From Podaxis mareebaensis (Eukaryota > Basidiomycota > Agaricomycetes > Agaricales > Agaricaceae): a stretch of DNA of 64,000 nt. The notes under the pieces are model-generated. The model was not told where the DNA came from, searched no databases, and was given only the letters and a program-made list of their open reading frames with translations. Shown piece after piece: positions 57,104 to 64,000 of the stretch; position 1 is the first letter of the stretch; every line of letters starts with the position of its first letter. Made by a program: the position numbers and the translations under genes. The stretch is from the NCBI GenBank assembly GCA_018524725.1, contig JAEUWP010000130.1, positions 149,125-213,124 on the forward strand. The letters are read 5' to 3'.

Positions 57104-60100
57104 TCAATCATCCCCTCCCCTCTCATTTCGTATCTCATCCCTCAGTTCCTCTTCCCTCTCTAACCACTTCTGCATCCTCACAACACTCGCAATCCCAAAC
57201 GGCTCCAACTTCCTCAACCTCGACTGTTTCCAAAACACACTCCTCAAACTCAACTCCAACAACCTCAACGCAATAGCCAAGAGCAACATACTACTAATAA
57301 TCATCGCCTTATTCCCAACCAACGTCATCTGATCCACCGTCGTGTCCATCTTTGCACTGACAGATCCCGTGGCATTGAAGAAGGACGATGACGAGGCCAC
57401 GTCCAGACGTGGATCGTAACCTGCCATAAACACTTTAGTCGCCGATGACATGTACCTGTTCATCTTCGCTTCGACTTCAAACAACTGGATTTTCGACACA
57501 GATCGAGGTGTGGTCGAATCAAACGTTGCCGTGAAATCGTCAAACAACAGCTGTCCAGCAAGCATTCCAATACCCACAGCGCCAGGCGTCGAGTTACCTT
57601 CGACGAACAGCGGCGGTCGCAGAGCATAAAGCAGAGACGAAGCAAACATGTTTCCAATGGAATTTAGCACGCTTCCACCATAGTTAACGCTGGTGTCGCA
57701 CGTCACATTCTTCAAGCGTAGCCGGTTGTCTGCAAGTGTGACCTGGCCGCAGCTTGATAGATATGCGAGGCGAACGGCGTCTGCGGCAAAGTCGAAGTTA
57801 TGGTCGCTAGGGTCACAGGCTAACAAAATGGCGGTTCCATGCCAGAGTTCATTGTTTTCCGTGCGAGTTGCCAATCCAGTCAAGTCAAGAGTACAACCAG
57901 GTTGTTGAACATTCGGGCCCTCGCAGCCGATTAATAGGAGTCCAGAGTGGCCATACCCGGTTCGAGCAGGGTTTTTGAATTTGACTGGTACGACACCTAA
58001 TAACTGATTTTCAGCACACAACCACAGTTTACAGAAGAGGAACATGCACACCTGTCGTGATCGGTTTCTCTATATCCGTCTGCAACTCAAGATCACCAGC
58101 AACAGGAGTCTCCCAACGACACTTGAAATTGAAATAATTCGTCCGGCTAAGATACTTCATCGTTGCCCGTTCTTGAATCAGCTGTCCACTGCTGGAGTAT
58201 GGCCACGTGAAGAAGGAATTTGGTGGCATCTCATATCCCCACGTAAACCCCTCCAATTGCTCCAACTGCGTGATTGCAGCAATACGTTCCAAGACGCTCA
58301 CTTCATTCTGCAGCAAAGGCCCTTGAATAGCACTCAAGAAACTCGCCGAGATAGGATTCCCATTTCGAATGGTTATATCCTTGGGTATCACCGCCGTCGT
58401 TGAGAGGGTAAAGCACCCAGGACCCGTCGCAGAGAGTACCATCAAGACGATAGACGCAGCAAGTGCGTAACGAAACATGGCGCTAACTCCTTGACCTTTC
58501 GCGAACGCATACTTGACACGATCAAAGAGTCCAGAAGCCAACGTGGACACACGATCTGTCTCTCCAGGTTCCAATGCCCGCTTCCTCTCAGCTTGAACAG
58601 CCCACTCGAGGCTGAAAATAGTGAAGAGGATATCGCTGAGCAACGCGATGGAAAGGGTGTGCCAGACAGTGAAGGCAACAATGAAAGCACCTTTCAATTC
58701 TGCGAAGAATTCGGTCAATGGGATAGGTGAAACCCGCGAGAGGTTGTACGGTCGAACGTGACCAGCAATAGCAAATCCATAATATCCAAGCTGGAGGACG
58801 AGGAACAGGACCACGCGCGCGAAGATGTATTTTCGGGGCCAATACCAATGCACGTCCGACGTATGTTGATCAGTTAAGTCGTCTGAAGATTCGTCGAGAG
58901 AGAGTGGATGATAATTGCCAATGATTAATGGAAGGGGTTTGTCCTGGGGCGACTTTTCAGTATCGTTTGCGGCAGGAATAGGAACCGAACCATGATTCAG
59001 AATTCGGAGTGCGACTCGGAGATTAAGGGGGAGACGGTATTGACGTCTAACATCCAAGAAAACGAAACAACCAAAGAGAATAATAAGAGAGAGGATACCG
59101 ATGGTGGCAAATATGAAGGGTCTGCTACCAACCAGTAGAATGACTGGTCGCTCGATTGTTGCTGGGATAGTAGTGGTCTGGAACCCGGAGAATTGACTAA
59201 GTCCTTGGCCAGCGGGTTTGATCAAGAACGCTTTGGACGCGGAAACCATAGCGTTATTCATGTTCTTTTGGATCGTGTCGAGGTCAGGAATGTCCGCTGT
59301 GAAATTCCGTTGGTTGGTCCAAGCCTTGACATTCTGACCATGGGTATTGAGGAAAACCTGAGCAGCAATCGTGCTCAATGGACTCGGGCTACCAGGACTT
59401 GCAGATAAAGGGCTGAGAGCACCCAGTAGCGCTACTGAGAATATCAGCTCGACAGTTTCTTGGGGAAGGTTGTTCTGGCGCGGTGGATCTTCGGAGACAG
59501 AGCTCGCAGTCAAAGTCGTACCAGATGCTACGACATAGGATGTCGTTATGCTATGTTTCGGATCGCAGACAAGGAGGGCGATAGTGAGACTGGAAGGCAT
59601 CTGAAAAGAAAGTCGGGGCTGTGAAGGAGTGGAGATAGTTGTTAAAGGCATGTCGTTCAGCTTGAGCAGGCAGGGCATCGTTTCACTAGATGAACATCCT
59701 GCAAAAAGATAGGCGGAGTGACCGTCAAAGGATCCGGAGGCATCGTAGAGAGGGTATATACCTAGAATAGCCTCAGCTTCTGAGCTGTATGCAAAATAAT
59801 TTGGACACACCAACAATAATATCATCTACACTTCTAGCGTTCCACACATTCCACCGTGTTCCATTCCCTTGGATGACAAGGACATTCCCTTCTTGCTGAA
59901 CCCGCGGTGCGGTCCATTCGCAGTGGAATCCAAATCTCGCAACGTCACTTGGGTAAGTTGTCGTTACGTTCGGATCCACCACCTCATTTTCCTGCCTTCC
60001 TATGAGCACGCTATCCATCACTCTCCACCCAACCTCGGTCTTTAGTTCCTGTTCAATGTGCGTAATCACCTCGGCCCGCTGAATCGAGGCCATAACAGGG

Positions 60101-60606
60101 TCACTATGATCGGCTGGGTTGAATGTCGTTGGGGTGTATTTTGCCAAAACGACGTTCTTTGTGGATGGTCGTGGAGCGATAGCGGTGGTGATAGACGCTG
60201 GACCCATCGTTCTCAAGATCGTAATGAGGGCCAGCGCACTGAAAGCTGCTTTATAGGCCAAACTGGTAGAACGTGTGAATGCATGCCGGACGTGGAAAAA
60301 AATATTTGCAGTGAGGGTCGAAACGGTATCGCAACCCGGACGGAATGGGCGGTGGACGAGGTAAAAGCTCCATTCCTCGCTGAAAATTTGCAAGAGCAGG
60401 TCAGTGACAAGAAGGGCAGCGACAAATTGCCAAGCAACGAAAACGACACTGAATGCGCCACGCACTTCAGGGGAAGTGGAGGTTAATTTGACAGGTAAGG
60501 GGGAATAGGCGCACACCAGCGCTAAAGCTAAGAAAATAATTTGGAAAAGCAGGAACCCAGCAGTGCGAAGAAGAGCTGGATGGGCGAGAAGATTCGGCGC
60601 AGCCAT
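57104..60606 (-). CDS. Large multi-pass membrane protein with internal duplication
   Basis: Exons 60606-59832, 59779-58052 and 57996-57104 sum to 3396 nt, 1131 aa. Two homologous halves are seen. Half 1 has hydrophobic segments (LLFQIIFLALALVCAYSPL, VVFVAWQFVAALLVTDLLLQ, AFSALALITILRTMGPASIT), a large presumably extracytoplasmic region, then a membrane span (PFIFATIGILSLIILFGCFVF). Half 2 repeats the order (VVLFLVLQLGYYGFAIAGHV, AFIVAFTVWHTLSIALLSDIL with IFSLEWA like IFSEEWS, LAASIVLMVLSATGPGCFT), an ectodomain, a final span and a basic tail. Both halves share GAF.V.F..W and VSTL....F..V..AF. No known catalytic motif. Function unknown. Confidence 0.82.
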
Positions 60607-61213
60607 TGCCCTACTCAGCCCTGGGTGGGAGGTTCATAAGGAAAAAGGGAAGCGTGTGCATCCGAGTTTTATACAATGCTTACATATCTATTTCGGGATT
60701 GAATATGTTTGATGGTCTTGAAACACACGAGTGGCAACCGCCCGGGTATGGACAATTTTCGTCACAACACTTCGGAAGCGAACAAGAAACCCCCGTGATA
60801 CGTCACTGATAACACGGGGCATACCGGAAGCGCTCAGGCCAGGGTCTGATGCACGGATGACTCTCCGCCGTCCGGCCGTTGGCTCGGACACTGTTCATGA
60901 AAATAATGGATTGATATTATACTAGATGGACGACATTAGAGGAGCGTATTAGAATAGGTAGCCATGTAACTAGTAATAAAACTGTTCTGTGTCAACGGTG
61001 TATGTATAAGATGTTGGAGTGCCTGCATACACCTCTTCGGTCGCAACTGTGCCGAAATTGCCACTCAGAACCATGTGTGTGTGTTCACCAAATGAGTCCG
61101 TAATGTTCACATGTGCCTGTGAAGATGTTCCCGAGGAAGCAGAGGTTTCAGTGTCAGATATTCCATCCGGCTAGTGCTGGGCTGAGGAATGGGATTGGCT
61201 GCTACATGATGTG
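60607..61213. other. Intergenic, start of second transposon block
   Basis: No gene seen. Composition shifts to CpG-poor near 61200. Confidence 0.5.
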
Positions 61214-62585
61214 TGTTATGAACCAGCCTGGTACCTCCTGCTACAACATCATTTATCACACTTTAGTCCATGAGCTTGGACTCCCCAATGCTTCCCACTC
61301 CACCACTCAAGATACAGGTATACCAGCTGAAGACTCAACTCGCTATTGTAATGAAGCTTTTGCTAACTGTTGCCTTCCTGGCCATGCTTCCCTATTCTCC
61401 GAAGACTGGCCAATGCCTGGACCAATCTTCTATGAGACTGACTGCATGATGACAGAGATATTACGCATCACTTGGGAGAATGCTCCCTTCACTCACATCT
61501 TCAATCCCAACAGGTTGTACATTCAGATGATCCATAACAACTTCAACTCCACCTGGGCCCACAGTTGGAAGATGATCCCTTACACTGGAGAACCAATTGT
61601 ATTCCTCCATCCCTACATGATGTACCCACCTGAGGTTGTTCCCCATATCATCAAGTACAAAATCGCACATGGTTTCTATTTTTGAGAAGTAGAAGTCTAT
61701 CATGTTGACCCTAACTCCGACGAGCCTCTGGCCATCCCTCTCCATCATACTCAGCTTCCACCCCTCTGCAGTGTCAACTCCAATGTCCTAGGTATCAATG
61801 AGTCAAACCTAGAAGAACCCATTGGCAATCCTCCTCCATACCCACCACCATACATCACTACCAACATATCATCACCATTGTCATCCTCCCTGCACCACAG
61901 CTTGATCTTCCTACATGAATCAGACTCTTCTGACTCAATGCCTCTAGCAGGGAACTTCACTATTCCCAGTTCTGCCTCATCTCCCGACTCTTACTCTTTT
62001 GACTCCTCTGACAGACATCTTCATCCCAACATGGACTTGTAATATAAAACCAGTAAAATAGTTTTCTTTCTATCTTCCTACTACAGACTCTTCACCTTGC
62101 ATCCTGTATCTCAGCTGAACTAGGACTTGAACTCTTTCCTTACTTAGTTAGTTTCCCTTCTTGTCTTGTTCCTATTCTCGCCTAGCTTCTATTCTTGTCT
62201 CATTCCACTCTGTAGTTACACTTCTATTGATTCACAGACTTGTAGCCTTACTTCATCATAGTTACCAGATTTGGACCTTAGAAGTAAAGCTTAAATAGCC
62301 ACTCATGTACTGGAAGTGCAAGCTTCCTATATTCTCAAATCTCAGTGTTACTTTCTTAACTCTGCAATTGACATTAGCTCATGATCAGTATGGTAGTAAA
62401 CTTTCTATTGGTCATATCCTTGACTGATAGAAGTTCAACCTCTGAGTGTGCTTAACTGGACACTTGCCTCGCCACCTACTTACTGTGATCCTTCTTGCTA
62501 GATCCTAGCACCTCTGCAAACCATCTAGTGAGATAGCCGCCCCCTAGCAAAGCTTAGGTGACTGGTGATAAGGACCTACCTAACA
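61214..62585 (+). mobile_element. 1,372-bp solo-LTR-like element with an internal ORF, TSD ATGTG
   Basis: Ends are TGTTATG...CTAACA (5-bp inverted TGTTA/TAACA), flanked by the 5-bp direct repeat ATGTG at 61209-61213 and 62586-62590. These are LTR hallmarks. A reading frame of 274 codons plus stop starts at base 5 of the element (61218) and ends at 62042, with a single in-frame TGA at 61683. The rest (62043-62585) is non-coding and ends in the ~86-bp terminal module also found at 27021 and 29582. Confidence 0.85.
61218..62042 (+). pseudogene. LTR-borne ORF of unknown function (one stop)
   Basis: Starts MNQPGTSCYNIIYHTLVHEL. The middle is rich in aromatic residues and Pro (FSEDWPMPGPIFYETDCMM, ITWENAPFTHIFNPNRLYI). 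The C-terminal third is Ser/Pro/Asp-rich (PPPYPPPYITT, ESDSSDSM), low complexity and acidic. No domain is recognised. The single stop (TGA at 61683) is CAA in the 24.9-kb copy and TAA in the 28-kb copy, consistent with an ancestral CGA codon. Frame and start position are shared by copies, which suggests it was once translated. Confidence 0.6.
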
Positions 62586-63431
62586 ATGTGAGCCTAAGAT
62601 ATCATATGGGGGGACAGGTGATATGGTTACACACCAGTTGGAGTGTCAACATGTTTTGTGCCATGCTTAGAGGAGCAACTTTGAGTACTGCATTGTGAAC
62701 TCTCAAGCTTCTTAAGTTCTCCTTGCAACTACTTGATATGTGCTTTGATGGAGAGCTTCTTTTCCTTAATTGCACTTGCTCCTGCTCATTTCTACTGTGA
62801 AGGTGATTTTCACCTGTTCTGAGATGAATGATGTTGTTGTGAAGAGTTGTATTGATTTGACAGGACACCCAAAGTCATAGATCACTTCAAGACATGTGCA
62901 ACATTGTCATCTGCCTTTTTTGCACTGTTTTGACATATTAGAATTAAAACACAACAGGGATAAGTGAAGAAATACATATAGCAGAACCACTTCAAGCAGC
63001 AAGTGATTTACTGATATAATCTTGTTATTGCCAGTGTGATTCCATATTTCATTTTCAGATGTACATTTTTTTTTATATCATTTTATTGTCCACATATCTA
63101 CTGTACATGATGGACATCACAATTCTATGACTAAGAGAGTGGTTTCCAGGGCCCTATGCCCTGTTTAGCCTCACAGGTATGCTTCAGCCCAGTGAATAGC
63201 ACACTACCCAGTGCTCACTCCCCCTACTGTCCAGCATGGAAATGCTGTTTGAAGCATCACCTCCCTCCTCACATTGCCATCTGCTCCTAAATCCTGATTC
63301 TGAGTGTTTACTGGCTGTTGGCTGGGCTAGGAGGGTCCAGCATTCTGGTTCATATCATTGAGTGACAATCATCAAGGTGGCCTTTTGAGGGTGGTGTAAT
63401 GAGAGGGTTGGAGTGGGTTGATATAGCTTGT
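62586..63431. other. CpG-poor DNA, probable LINE 3' region
   Basis: No intact gene. It lies downstream (minus strand) of the LINE stop at 63432 and may include its 3' UTR or other repeat debris; it includes T-rich runs near 63070. Confidence 0.4.
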
Positions 63432-63923
63432 CTAGGTGTTGGTGTTGGCTTCCTTGACTTTGAGTGATCCCATAGTTTGCCTGAATCTCCTTGTTGCATC
63501 TAGGTAGTTTAGGAGCTCCTTTACCCCTTGCTCTGATGTGAAAATTTTCTTGAGTTCATAGGAGTTTCCTCTACCTAGCTGCTTTCACATTGTTGCTCTT
63601 TCATTGTTGTGCTTTGGACAATCCAGAACAAAGTGCTTGATGGTCTCTGGAATGTAACATCTTGTGCTCTCCCAGCACCAGTCACATTTGTTATCATCCC
63701 TCTAACCTATCTTTTTAAGGTATGCATTAATTGACAGATGACCACTCCTGAGTTGAATTAGTATACTTCCCTAGTTTTGTGTGAGGCTGTCCCTCCATTT
63801 TCTGAATCTCTTGTAGGGGTGGTCTGGGTCTATTTGGTTTATTTGCTCCCAGTATGGCAATTTTGCCCATTCTGCTTTCCATCTTAGGTTTATTTCCTCT
63901 ATTTTGACCTGTTTTAGGGTGGC
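63432..63923 (-). mobile_element. Non-LTR retrotransposon (LINE) ORF2 3' end, decayed
   Basis: Minus-strand frame: LKQVKIEEINLRWKAEW, RKWRDSLTQN, stop, GSILIQLRSGHLSINAYLKK, stop, then a CCHC-type zinc motif (CDWCW...HFVLDC) and ERATM, stop, and LLNYLDATRRF before the terminal stop at 63432. This is the C-terminal signature of fungal Tad-like LINE polymerases. Three in-frame stops make it inactive. Its 5' side is cut at 63924 by an LTR-like insertion. Confidence 0.75.
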
Positions 63924-64000
63924 TGTTATGAACCAGCCTGGCACTTCCCGCCGCAACATCATTTACCATGCCTTAGTCCACGAGCTTGGACTCCCCAATG
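63924..64000 (+). mobile_element. 1.37-kb LTR-like element, copy running off the window
   Basis: TGTTATGAACCAGCCTGGCA is nearly identical to the start of the copy at 61214, including the ORF start four bases in. It interrupts the LINE relic. Its 3' end is outside the window. Confidence 0.8.

Overview
The window looks like chromosomal DNA of a filamentous basidiomycete (Agaricomycetes). Genes are dense and carry many 45-75 bp introns with GTRNGT donors. Gene content includes a tandem BTB family, a basidiomycete-type P450, an F-box/LRR-like protein, a GH27 alpha-galactosidase and SDRs. The BTB family resembles those expanded in Rhizoctonia/Ceratobasidium-like fungi; that placement is inference.

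Layout. 0.1-9.9 kb: six tandem BTB/POZ copies on the plus strand (three intact, three decayed), with ORC6 on the minus strand between copies 4 and 5. 10.8-21.7 kb: AMP deaminase (-), a secreted BNR_4 beta-propeller (+), an F-box protein (-) and the SNF1/AMPK beta subunit (-). 22.0-32.7 kb: two paralogous SDR genes flank an 8 kb AT-rich, CpG-poor transposon island. 34.2-46.3 kb: P450 (+), N-terminal amidase (+), RecQ helicase (-), methylthioribulose-1-phosphate dehydratase (-) and GH27 alpha-galactosidase (+). 48.4-60.6 kb: PAS protein (-), TRM61 (+), Rad4/XPC (-) and a large duplicated-architecture membrane protein (-). 61.2-64.0 kb: a second CpG-poor transposon block.

The housekeeping genes cover replication, repair and recombination (ORC6, Rad4, RecQ), energy sensing and purine balance (AMPK beta, AMP deaminase), methionine salvage (MtnB) and tRNA m1A58 modification (TRM61). 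They show no sign of being one pathway.

Most notable observations: (1) a 1,372-bp TG...CA element with a 5-bp target duplication, i.e. a solo LTR by structure, which carries a ~274-codon reading frame starting at its fifth base; four copies or partial copies lie in the window. (2) Recurrent microexons of 3, 6, 8 and 12 nt, several encoding catalytic or cofactor-binding residues. (3) A CpG-to-TpG/CpA mutation signature that explains different stop codons in different transposon copies. Gene models were assembled by eye from splice signals; those for ORC6, AMPK beta, both SDRs, BNR_4, F-box, amidase, MtnB, GH27, the membrane protein and BTB copies 2, 3 and 5 sum to exact multiples of three.
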